A program made the translations under genes and the position numbers. The notes under the pieces were generated by a model. It saw only the letters and a program-made list of their open reading frames with translations. It did no database searches and was not told where the DNA came from. From contig JACRHL010000005.1 in assembly GCA_016212085.1 (NCBI GenBank), positions 62,001 through 126,000 of the forward strand: a stretch of 64,000 nt of DNA, written 5' to 3'. Shown in pieces: positions 56,739-64,000 of this stretch; position 1 is the stretch's first letter; every line of letters begins with the position of its first letter. The DNA is from Nitrospirota bacterium. Its GTDB lineage: Bacteria; Nitrospirota; JACRHL01.

Positions 56739-57047
56739 GTGTTCATCGCCATGAACCGGTTCCGGGTGGCGCCCGGGCGCGGCGCCGAGTTCGAGGCCGC
56801 CTGGCGCGACCGGCGGAGCTATCTGTCCGAGGTGCCGGGATTCGTCTCCTTCAAGCTGCTGAAGGGCGAGGATGGTGAGTACATCTCCCATTCCACCTGG
56901 AAAAGCGGCGCGGCGTTCACCGCCTGGACCGAATCCGAGGCGTTCCGCAAGGCCCACGGCCAACGCCTGCCCGAGGGGGTGCTGGCGGGGCCGCCGCAGG
57001 TGTCCTGTTTTGACGTGGTGCTGGCCCAGGAGGCGGGTTCCGGCTGA
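56739..57047 (+). CDS. ABM-domain protein (heme monooxygenase/IsdG-like fold)
   Basis: A 102-aa protein of the antibiotic-biosynthesis-monooxygenase fold: FIAMNRFRVAPGRGAEFEAAW, YLSEVPGFVSFKLLKG and YISHSTWKSGAAFTAWTESEAFRKAH. Members include heme-degrading IsdG/HmoA enzymes; the IsdG catalytic residues cannot be checked by eye. GTG 56739 gives a normal start. It is probably co-transcribed with FTR. Confidence 0.8.
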   Translation: MFIAMNRFRVAPGRGAEFEAAWRDRRSYLSEVPGFVSFKLLKGEDGEYISHSTWKSGAAFTAWTESEAFRKAHGQRLPEGVLAGPPQVSCFDVVLAQEAGSG

Positions 57048-57085
57048 TGCCGCGCGGGGCCGCGCCACGGGCGGCTCCGCCTTGA

Positions 57086-57115
57086 TTGACAGCATGGCGC
57101 GGATATTCGTATGAT
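57086..57115 (+). promoter_or_regulatory. Promoter of the nuo operon
   Basis: TTGACA (57086-57091) and TATGAT (57110-57115) are 18 bases apart, about 80 bases before nuoA. One of the best matches in the window. Confidence 0.75.
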
Positions 57116-57194
57116 TCCGCTCCCTGCCGTATGACAACGTGAGCCAACGACCTATGGAGCGGCGCCCCATTGTGGCGTCGGGGAGGCGGATTCT

Positions 57195-57566
57195 GTGACC
57201 ACGGATTTTGTACCCACCGACTACCTGCCGGTGCTGATCTTCTTCGTGATCGCCGGGGCGTTCGGGTTCGTGACAATCCTGCTCGGCAAGCTGGTGCGTC
57301 CGCGCGCGCCCTATCGCGAGAAGTTGCTGCCCTACGAGTGCGGCGCGCCGCCCATCTCGGACGCCCGGCAGCCGTTCCCGATGCGTTACTACATTATTGC
57401 CATGCTGTTCGTGCTGTTCGACATCGAGGCGGTGTTTATGTACCCGTGGGCGGTGGTGTTCAACAAGATCGGCGTGTACGGCCTGGTGGAGATGGTGCTG
57501 TTCATCACCGTCCTCCTGATCGGTTACGTGTACGCCTGGGGGAAGGGAGCGCTGGAATGGGATTGA
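57195..57566 (+). CDS. nuoA: NADH-quinone oxidoreductase subunit A
   Basis: A 123-aa three-helix membrane subunit of complex [61 protein letters not shown] and [18 protein letters not shown]. The conserved ECG and DIE motifs are present. GTG 57195 is the start. First gene of the nuo operon. Confidence 0.95.
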   Translation: MTTDFVPTDYLPVLIFFVIAGAFGFVTILLGKLVRPRAPYREKLLPYECGAPPISDARQPFPMRYYIIAMLFVLFDIEAVFMYPWAVVFNKIGVYGLVEMVLFITVLLIGYVYAWGKGALEWD

Positions 57567-58033
57567 ACCGGGAATTCGACTCCGGGGTGCTGGTCACCAC
57601 CGTCGACAGCGCGGTCAACTGGGCGCGCAAGTCGGCCATCTGGCCCATGACCTTCGGCCTGGCCTGCTGCGCCATCGAGATGATCGCCGTGGTGGCGGCC
57701 CGCTACGACCTGGACCGCTTTGGCGCCGGCGTGTTCCGCGGCTCGCCCCGCCAGTCCGACCTGATGATCGTGGCCGGCACCCTCACCCGCAAGATGGCCC
57801 CCGTGGTGCGCCGCATCTACGATCAGATGCCGGAGCCGCGCTACGTGATCGCCATGGGCTCGTGCGCCACCTCGGGCAACGTCTACAACACCTATTCGGT
57901 GGTGCAGGGCGTGGACCAGATCCTGCCGGTCGACGTATACGTGGCCGGCTGCCCGCCGCGCCCGGAGGCGCTCATCGACGGCATTCTGCTGTTGCAGAAG
58001 AAGATCATGAGCCAGAAGGTTTTCACCAAGTAG
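57557..58033 (+). CDS. nuoB: NADH-quinone oxidoreductase subunit B
   Basis: A 158-aa peripheral subunit that binds the N2 [4Fe-4S] cluster. The ligands are seen in [24 protein letters not shown] and [12 protein letters not shown]. It overlaps nuoA by 10 bases. It hands electrons to quinone near NuoD. Confidence 0.96.
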   Translation: MGLNREFDSGVLVTTVDSAVNWARKSAIWPMTFGLACCAIEMIAVVAARYDLDRFGAGVFRGSPRQSDLMIVAGTLTRKMAPVVRRIYDQMPEPRYVIAMGSCATSGNVYNTYSVVQGVDQILPVDVYVAGCPPRPEALIDGILLLQKKIMSQKVFTK

Positions 58034-58046
58034 GCAGAGCGGATTC

Positions 58047-58556
58047 ATGAGCGAGACTGTCGAAAACGATGTTGTCGCCAAAATCCGGGCGGCGTTTCCC
58101 GACCATGTGGTGGGCCACAGGGTGTTTGCCGGCGAGCCCTACCTCTCCGTCACCCGCGATGGCATGCACGACATCTGCCGGATGCTGCACGACGACCCGG
58201 AGCTGGCGTTCGACTACCCGGTCGAGGTGACCGCCGTGGACTACATGGGCGACGCCGAGCGTTTCGAGGTGATCCACGTGTTCTGGTCCATCCAGCACCG
58301 CCGCCGGGTGATCCTGAAGACCCGCGTGCGCGAGGACGACTGCGCCGTGCCCTCCGTTTGCGATATCTGGAAGGGCGCGAACTTCATGGAGCGTGAGACC
58401 TACGACATGTACGGCATCACCTTCACCGGCCACCCGGACCTGCGCCGCATCCTCATGACCGATGATTTCGACGGCTGGCCGTTGCGCAAGGACTTCCCCA
58501 TCGAGGGCCGGGGCTGGCGCGAGAACTACGACTTCATCCCCCAGATCGGAGACTGA
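58047..58556 (+). CDS. nuoC: NADH-quinone oxidoreductase subunit C
   Basis: A 169-aa subunit (30-kDa type): FEVIHVFWSIQHRRRVILKTRV and WKGANFMERETYDMYGITFTGHPDLRRILMTDDF are its signatures. It is separate from nuoD, not fused as in E. coli. It lies 13 bases after nuoB. Confidence 0.95.
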   Translation: MSETVENDVVAKIRAAFPDHVVGHRVFAGEPYLSVTRDGMHDICRMLHDDPELAFDYPVEVTAVDYMGDAERFEVIHVFWSIQHRRRVILKTRVREDDCAVPSVCDIWKGANFMERETYDMYGITFTGHPDLRRILMTDDFDGWPLRKDFPIEGRGWRENYDFIPQIGD

Positions 58557-58562
58557 TCGGAC

Positions 58563-59795
58563 ATGCAGACGACCGAGTATCTCTGGGATCCGGAAAGCGT
58601 CACCGAGGACGAAGAGCTGCCGCTCCTGCGCACCGAGTCGCTGATGCTCAACATGGGGCCGCAGCACCCGGCCACCCACGGCGTGCTTCAGGTGGTGCTG
58701 GAGCTCGAGGGCGAGAAGATCCTCAAGGCCACGCCGTACCTGGGCTACCTGCACCGCGGCACCGAGAAGATCGCCGAGCGCGGCACCTACCAGCAGGTGA
58801 TCCCGCTCACCGACCGGCTCGACTACATCTGCGCCATGGCCAACAACTGGGCCTACGTGCGCGCCGTGGAAAAGCTGATGCAGGTGAAGGTGCCGCGCCG
58901 CGCCGAGTGGCTGCGCACCCTGGCGGCGGAGCTGTCGCGTATCTCCGGGCACCTGTTCTGGCTGGGCACCCAGGCGCTGGATATCGGCGCCATGACCGTG
59001 TTCTTCTACACCTTCCGCGAGCGGGAGGTGATTCTCGACGTGTTCGAGCGCATGTGCGGCGCGCGCCTCACCAGCAGCTACCTGCGCATCGGCGGCGTGG
59101 AGCGCGACATCGATGCCTGGTGCATCGAGAAGCTGCGCGGCTTCCTGGCCACCTTCCAGGCGCGCATCGACGAGTACGACACGCTGCTCAGGGAAAACCG
59201 CATCTGGCTCGCCCGCACCAAGAACATCGCCATCATCACCGCCGAGGATGCGGTGTCGTACGGCCTGTCCGGCCCCGCCCTGCGCGGCTCCGGCGTGTAC
59301 CACGACCTGCGCAAGTGCGACCCCTACGGCCTCTACCCCGAGCTGGATTTCGAGGTGCCCCTGGGCAGCAACGGCGACACCTACGACCGCTACTACATCC
59401 GCGTGCGCGAGATGGAGCAGTCCGCCCACATGGTGCGGCAGTTGCTGGACAACCAGCCGGACGGCCCGGTCATGACCGAGGACCCCAAGCTGAAGCGCCC
59501 GGACAAGGTGCTGGTGAACATGTCCATGGAGGCCATGATCCAGCACTTCAAGGTGGTCTGCCACGGGTTCGACGTGCCCAGGGGCGAGGTTTATTGCGGC
59601 ACCGAGTGCCCCAAGGGCGAGCTGGGCTTCTACATCGTGTCCGACGGCTCCGGCAGCCCCTACAAGCTCAAGATCCGTGCCCCATCCTACGTGCACATGG
59701 GCGCCCTCGATCACATGTCGCGCGGATACATGATCGCCGACGTCGTGACCGTGTTCGGCACCTACGACATCGTGATGGGCGAGTGCGACCGGTAA
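58563..59795 (+). CDS. nuoD: NADH-quinone oxidoreductase subunit D
   Basis: A 410-aa 49-kDa-type subunit: LNMGPQHPATHGVLQ at the N-terminus, GYLHRGTEKIAE, and GEVYCGTECPKGELGFYIVSDGS near the C-terminus form the quinone site with NuoB. Length is standard. The gap from nuoC is 6 bases. Confidence 0.96.
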   Translation: MQTTEYLWDPESVTEDEELPLLRTESLMLNMGPQHPATHGVLQVVLELEGEKILKATPYLGYLHRGTEKIAERGTYQQVIPLTDRLDYICAMANNWAYVRAVEKLMQVKVPRRAEWLRTLAAELSRISGHLFWLGTQALDIGAMTVFFYTFREREVILDVFERMCGARLTSSYLRIGGVERDIDAWCIEKLRGFLATFQARIDEYDTLLRENRIWLARTKNIAIITAEDAVSYGLSGPALRGSGVYHDLRKCDPYGLYPELDFEVPLGSNGDTYDRYYIRVREMEQSAHMVRQLLDNQPDGPVMTEDPKLKRPDKVLVNMSMEAMIQHFKVVCHGFDVPRGEVYCGTECPKGELGFYIVSDGSGSPYKLKIRAPSYVHMGALDHMSRGYMIADVVTVFGTYDIVMGECDR

Positions 59796-59814
59796 CCGCT
59801 TTGAGGTGGATCAG

Positions 59815-60327
59815 ATGACCACGAATACCGCGAAGGACGAAGCGCTGGACCTCACCCGCGCCTGCGAGCTGGCGGAGGAGGAGGCCGGCACCGCGGGTCC
59901 GGTGATCCGGGTGCTGCAGAAGGTGCAGGCCCACTACGGCTACATTCCCCCGGAGTTTCTGCCGGAAATGGCGGAGATTCTGGAGGTGCCGCTGGCCAAG
60001 ATCTTTGGCGCGCTGACCTTCTACTCGCAGTTCTACACGGAACCGCGGGGCAAGTACGTGGTCAGGATCTGTGTCGGCACCGCCTGCCACGTGCAGGGCT
60101 CCAAGGACATCCTCGACCGTCTGAAGGGCGATATCGGGGTGGAAGCGGGGGGCACCACGCCCGACATGATGTTCACGCTGGAGCCGGTGGCCTGCATCGG
60201 CTCCTGCGGTCTTGCCCCCCTGTGTCTCATCAATACCGAAACGGCCGCGCATCAGACGCCTGCCTTGATGGTGGAAAAAATCGCCGCCATCCGGGAAAAG
60301 GAGTCGGCCTCAGTCGCGGAGGAATAA
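59815..60327 (+). CDS. nuoE: NADH-quinone oxidoreductase subunit E
   Basis: A 170-aa thioredoxin-like [2Fe-2S] subunit (24-kDa type): VRICVGTACHVQGS gives two cysteines and VACIGSCGLAPLC the other two. It shuttles electrons near the FMN of NuoF. ATG 59815 follows GAGGTG at normal spacing; GTG 59806 is also in frame. Confidence 0.95.
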   Translation: MTTNTAKDEALDLTRACELAEEEAGTAGPVIRVLQKVQAHYGYIPPEFLPEMAEILEVPLAKIFGALTFYSQFYTEPRGKYVVRICVGTACHVQGSKDILDRLKGDIGVEAGGTTPDMMFTLEPVACIGSCGLAPLCLINTETAAHQTPALMVEKIAAIREKESASVAEE

Positions 60328-60330
60328 ATA

Positions 60331-62244
60331 ATGGCTGACGAGAAAAAGTCCGGCGCCGCGCTGGCGGAAGCCCCGGCCGCCGCAGCGGCAAAAACCCCGT
60401 CGGTGATGCCCAAGCGCTTCGTGCCCTGGCCGGAAGGGCGCGAAAAGCCCCGCATCTGGATCGGCATGGGCACCTGCGGCACCGCCTCCGGCGCCCAGGC
60501 GCTGAAGGAGGAGATCGCGGCGTTCCTCGAGGACCACAAGCTCGAGGCCGACGTCATGCCCACCGGTTGCGTGGGCATGTGCCACAACGAGCCCCTGGTG
60601 GACATCCAGGTGAAGGGGCGACCGCGGGTCTGCTACAGGAAGGTGTCGTCCAAGAACCTGCAACAGATCCTCAAGGAGCACCTGCTGGACGGCGAGGCCT
60701 CCAAGCGCTCCGCCTTCGGCCAGCTCCCCAACCCGGACGAGAAGCAGGTGCTGTACGAGGGCGTTCCCCTGTTCCACGACGAGCCGTTTTTCAAGGACCA
60801 GGTGAAGATCGTCATGCAGCGCTGCGGCGTGGTGGACTACTACGCCATCGACGACTATCTGGCCACCGGCGGTTATGAGGGCCTCAGGAAGGCCGTCACC
60901 ATGACCAGCGACCAGATCATCGACGAGGTCAAGAAGTCGGGCCTGCGCGGCCGTGGCGGCGCCGGGTTCCCCACCTGGATGAAGTGGAAGTTCGCCCGCG
61001 ACGCCGAGGGCACCCCCAAGTACATGGTGTGCAACGCGGACGAGGGCGACCCGGGCGCGTTCATGGACCGCGCCGTGCTGGAGGGCGACCCGCACACCCT
61101 GCTCGAGGGCATGATCATCGGCGCCTACGCGGTGGGGGCCAAGTACGGCTACATCTACTGCCGCGCCGAATACCCGCTGGCCATCAAGATCCTCACCGAG
61201 GCCATCAAGCAGGCCAAGGAGCGGGGCTTCCTGGGCGACAACATCCTGGGCACCGGCTTCGCCTACGACATCATCATCAAGGAGGGCGCGGGGGCCTACG
61301 TTTGCGGCGAGGAGATGGCGCTCCTGAACTCGATCATGGGCGAGCGCGGCATGCCGGTGATCAAGCCGCCGTTCCCGGCCACCCACGGCGTGTGGGGCAA
61401 GCCCACCAACATCAACAACGTGGAGACCTTCGCCAACATCGCCGAGATCGTGCAGCGCGGCGGCGACTGGTACGCCTACTGGGGCTCCGAGACCACCAAG
61501 GGCACCAAGACCTTCGCCCTCACCGGCAAGGTGAAGCGGCCGGGCCTGGTCGAGGTGCCCACCGGCACCACCATCCGCAAGCTGGTCGAGGAGATCGGCG
61601 GCGGCATGACCCTGAAGAAGGTCGGCTTCAAGGCCGCCCAGTTCGGCGGGCCGTCCGGCGGCTGTCTGCCCGCCGAGTACATGGAGACCGGCATCGACTA
61701 CGAGTCCTTGAACGCGGGCGGCGCCATCATGGGTTCCGGCGGCGTGGTGGTGCTGGACGAGTACAACTGCATGGTGGACACCGCGCGCTTCTTCATGGAG
61801 TTCACGGTGGACGAGTCGTGCGGCAAGTGCACCCCCTGCCGCGACGGCACCGCGCTGATGCTCCAGATCCTCGAGCGCATCACCCACGGCGAGGGCGAGC
61901 TGGGGGACATTCCCAAGCTCCAGCAGATCTCCCACTTCACCAAGGCCAATTCCCTGTGCGGCCTGGGGCAGGTGGCACCCAACCCGGTGCTCACCACCCT
62001 GCGCTACTTCCGCGACGAGGTGGAGGAGCACATCGTCGACAAGAAGTGCCGCGCGCACTCCTGCGACGAGTTGATCGAGTACGTGGTGATGGAGGACAAG
62101 TGCACCACCTGCGGCCTGTGCAAGCCGCCGTGCCCGACCGACGCGCTGCAATGGGAAAAGAAGCAGACCGCCTTCATCAACCACGAAACCTGCATCCGCT
62201 GCAAGGCGTGCGTGATGGCCTGCCCGTTCATGGCGATCAAGTAG
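60331..62244 (+). CDS. nuoF: NADH-quinone oxidoreductase subunit F, extended (HydB-like) form
   Basis: A 637-aa subunit longer than the usual 420-450 aa. An N-terminal thioredoxin-like domain (about 40-115; C49, C80, C84) precedes the FMN/NADH domain (SGLRGRGGAGFPTWMKW, NADEGDPGAFMDR, GEEMALLNSIMGERGMPVIKPP) and the N3 cluster (ESCGKCTPCRDG, NSLCGLGQ). Two C-terminal ferredoxin clusters follow (CTTCGLCKPPCPTD, CIRCKACVMACPF). This architecture is that of HydB/HndC-type subunits of bifurcating hydrogenases and of some bacterial complex I. The third and fourth 2Fe-2S ligands of the N-terminal domain are not complete. Confidence 0.92.
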   Translation: MADEKKSGAALAEAPAAAAAKTPSVMPKRFVPWPEGREKPRIWIGMGTCGTASGAQALKEEIAAFLEDHKLEADVMPTGCVGMCHNEPLVDIQVKGRPRVCYRKVSSKNLQQILKEHLLDGEASKRSAFGQLPNPDEKQVLYEGVPLFHDEPFFKDQVKIVMQRCGVVDYYAIDDYLATGGYEGLRKAVTMTSDQIIDEVKKSGLRGRGGAGFPTWMKWKFARDAEGTPKYMVCNADEGDPGAFMDRAVLEGDPHTLLEGMIIGAYAVGAKYGYIYCRAEYPLAIKILTEAIKQAKERGFLGDNILGTGFAYDIIIKEGAGAYVCGEEMALLNSIMGERGMPVIKPPFPATHGVWGKPTNINNVETFANIAEIVQRGGDWYAYWGSETTKGTKTFALTGKVKRPGLVEVPTGTTIRKLVEEIGGGMTLKKVGFKAAQFGGPSGGCLPAEYMETGIDYESLNAGGAIMGSGGVVVLDEYNCMVDTARFFMEFTVDESCGKCTPCRDGTALMLQILERITHGEGELGDIPKLQQISHFTKANSLCGLGQVAPNPVLTTLRYFRDEVEEHIVDKKCRAHSCDELIEYVVMEDKCTTCGLCKPPCPTDALQWEKKQTAFINHETCIRCKACVMACPFMAIK

Positions 62245-62295
62245 CCGGACACGGGTGGACGAAGGCAGCCGGAACGACTTAGCGAGAGGCGTTTG

Positions 62296-64000
62296 ATGAC
62301 CACGGCGACGAAAGTGGGGACCATCACGGTCACCATCAACGGCGAGACCATCGGGGTGCCGAAGGGGACCCGCATCATCCAGGCGGCGCAGTTGCTCGGG
62401 ATCGAGATCCCGACCTTCTGCTACCACCCGCGCATGCGGCCGCAGGCGGCGTGCCGCATCTGTACCGTGGAGGTGGTGAAGCCCATGAACAAGATGTTCA
62501 TGGCCTGTGCCACCGAGATCATGGACGGCATGGAGGTGCTCACGGATTCGCCGCGCACCCTGGCGGACCGCCGCACCAACCTGGACCTGCTGCTCACCCA
62601 GCACCCGCTGGACTGCCCCGTGTGCGACAAGGGCGGCGAGTGCAAGCTCCAGGACTACTCGGTCAAGTACGGCTCGTCGGAGAACCCGTTCGAGACCAAG
62701 CGCAAGGACTACCCGGAGGACATCCGCTCCACGGTGCTGGATTTCAACAGCAACCGCTGCATCCTCTGCGGCGCCTGCATCCAGGTGTGCAGCGACATCC
62801 AGCAGCTGAGCGCCATCGGCTTTTCCAAGCGCGGCTTCATCACCGTGGTGGGCGCCCCCATGGGCGAGCCGCTGGACTGCGAGTTCTGCGGCCAGTGCAT
62901 GGACGTGTGCCCGGTGGGCGCCATCACCAGCCGCTTCTCCAAGTACAAGTTCCGCCCCTGGCAGGAGGAGAAGACCCAGACCACCTGCACCTACTGCGGC
63001 TGCGGCTGCCAGTACAACCTGCGCACCATGGACGGCGAGGTGTCGCGCGTCACCCCCATCGAGGGCGTGGGGCCGGGGCAGGGTTCCCTGTGCGTGCGCG
63101 GCCACTTCGGTTTCCACTTCATGGAGGACGCGCAGCGCCTCACCAAGCCGCTGGTGCGCCGCGGCGACAAGCTGGTGGAGGCCGGCTGGGACGAGGCCCT
63201 GGCCGAGGCCGCCAAGGGCCTGGCCGCCGCCAAGGCCGCCAAGGGCGGCGCGGGCATCGCCGGCATCGCCGGCGGGCGCCTGGCCAACGAGGACCTCTAT
63301 CTGTTCGGCCGCCTGATGCGCAACGCGCTGGAATCGCCCAATTTCGATTCCACCCTGCGTTACGGCTACATCAACGCCGCCACCATCATGCACAAGGCCC
63401 TGGGCGTGACCGGCATGATGAACAGCTTCGACGACCTGCGCCGCGCCGATGCCGTGCTGCTGGTGGGCTCCGACATCACCCAGGAGGCGCCCATCTGCGG
63501 CCTGGCGGTGAAGGATGGCATCACCAAGCGCAAGATGCCCGTGTTCACCGTCGACTCCATGAAGACCGAGATCATGAAGCTCGGCGCGGGGCGCTTGGTG
63601 ATCACGCCGGGCAGCGAGGTGGCGGCCATCAAGGGCCTGGTGAAGGCGGTGGTGGACGAGGGGCTGATCGACGCCGGCGTGGCCGCGAAGTACCCGGCCG
63701 CCGTGGCGGCCATCAAGAAGGAGATGGCCGGCACCTACAAGGAGATCGAAACCCCCACCGGCGCCACCAAGGCCGATCTCGTCGCCATGGCCCGGGCGTT
63801 CGCCAACGCGGACAAGGGCATCATCCTGGCCGGTCCGCGGGTGATGGGCGGCCTCAAGGGCGCCAGCGCCCTGGCCATGCTGATCGACCTGGCGTTCCTC
63901 ACCGGCAACCTGAAGCCCGGCGCGGGGGTGAACCCGCTCACCGGCGAGAACAACGAACTGGGCTTGGTGCTGGCCGGCGCCGCGCCGGAGCTGCTGCCCG
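62296..64000 (+). CDS. nuoG: NADH-quinone oxidoreductase subunit G (cut by the window end)
   Basis: The first 568 codons of nuoG are seen; the frame is open to the window edge. Clusters in order: [2Fe-2S] C42, C53, C56, C71; the N5-type site H103/C107/C110/C116; ferredoxin-like C155-C165 (NRCILCGACIQVC) and C195-C205 (CEFCGQCMDVC); then CTYCGCGCQYNLR (231-243) of a molybdopterin-oxidoreductase-like domain. No molybdenum cofactor role is implied. ATG 62296 is 51 bases after nuoF. Confidence 0.94.
   Translation, partial: MTTATKVGTITVTINGETIGVPKGTRIIQAAQLLGIEIPTFCYHPRMRPQAACRICTVEVVKPMNKMFMACATEIMDGMEVLTDSPRTLADRRTNLDLLLTQHPLDCPVCDKGGECKLQDYSVKYGSSENPFETKRKDYPEDIRSTVLDFNSNRCILCGACIQVCSDIQQLSAIGFSKRGFITVVGAPMGEPLDCEFCGQCMDVCPVGAITSRFSKYKFRPWQEEKTQTTCTYCGCGCQYNLRTMDGEVSRVTPIEGVGPGQGSLCVRGHFGFHFMEDAQRLTKPLVRRGDKLVEAGWDEALAEAAKGLAAAKAAKGGAGIAGIAGGRLANEDLYLFGRLMRNALESPNFDSTLRYGYINAATIMHKALGVTGMMNSFDDLRRADAVLLVGSDITQEAPICGLAVKDGITKRKMPVFTVDSMKTEIMKLGAGRLVITPGSEVAAIKGLVKAVVDEGLIDAGVAAKYPAAVAAIKKEMAGTYKEIETPTGATKADLVAMARAFANADKGIILAGPRVMGGLKGASALAMLIDLAFLTGNLKPGAGVNPLTGENNELGLVLAGAAPELLP

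Noticed and set aside
60310-63393. Minus-strand open frame of about 1000 codons opposite nuoF and nuoG
   Set aside because: Its translation is low-complexity (His, Gly, Ala, Val rich) and it mirrors the codon pattern of nuoF/nuoG.

Overview
The window is a dense, strongly G+C-rich stretch of chromosome from a Gram-negative bacterium. Outer-membrane lipoproteins, an RlpA homologue, nucleotide-sugar genes for surface glycans and a SecDF-YajC operon support this. Gene content (aroQ-efp-accB-accC, nadB next to a Fis-type protein, a nuoABCDEFG operon, TusA/DsrE-type sulfur carriers, a ferredoxin:thioredoxin reductase catalytic subunit) fits a proteobacterium with sulfur-based or chemolithotrophic metabolism. 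A deep-branching lineage is plausible, because the tRNA 3'-end enzymes look split and NuoF has an extended form, but the sequence alone does not fix the taxon. No rRNA, tRNA, CRISPR array, insertion sequence or prophage was seen; this reads as core chromosome.

Layout. 1-3158 (+): end of a DMT-family transporter, a WecE-type sugar aminotransferase and a membrane glycosyltransferase (surface glycan). 5783-3289 (-): an ArsR-family repressor followed by TusA-like, DsrE, DsrF, DsrH, TusA and DsrE2 genes, with a good sigma-70 promoter overlapped by a perfect palindromic operator. 12451-5853 (-): argS, tgt, yajC, secD, secF and a DsbA-like lipoprotein. 12596-20681 (+): a DUF255 protein, an FTR1 iron permease, a globin-like protein, then carbamoyltransferase-SxtJ-DUF5989-TPR/GT41. 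20706-29447: PilZ, SPOR, DinG-type helicase, TatD, a dihydroorotate-dehydrogenase-like protein, a host-attachment-type protein, a patatin and a membrane protein with helix-hairpin-helix repeats. 29556-36637: two periplasmic cyclophilins, a large DHH/CBS/tRNA nucleotidyltransferase, two-subunit class I fumarase, RlpA and a DUF4149 protein. 37092-41460 (+): TPR and roadblock proteins, aroQ, efp, accB, accC, thiE. 48363-41462 (-): pdxJ, acpS, nnr, a membrane-anchored protein, tsaE, a second tRNA nucleotidyltransferase and manC. 48538-57047: a PEGA lipoprotein, a two-component pair, trmB, midA, a small basic protein, a lipoprotein, nadB, a Fis-type protein, FTR and an ABM-domain protein. 57195-64000 (+): nuoA to nuoG, with nuoG cut by the window end.

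How it works together. The most distinctive unit is the repressor-controlled sulfur-relay operon: two different TusA-like carriers bracket a DsrEFH set and a DsrE2, and no reductase or oxidase is in view. Genes are tightly packed, with many ATGA/GTGA start-stop overlaps and three convergent pairs overlapping at their 3' ends. Most promoters recognised here share an 18-bp spacer. Other points worth attention are the two tRNA nucleotidyltransferases, the carbamoyltransferase-SxtJ-DUF5989-GT41 operon, the hydrogenase-like NuoF and an atypical sensor kinase.
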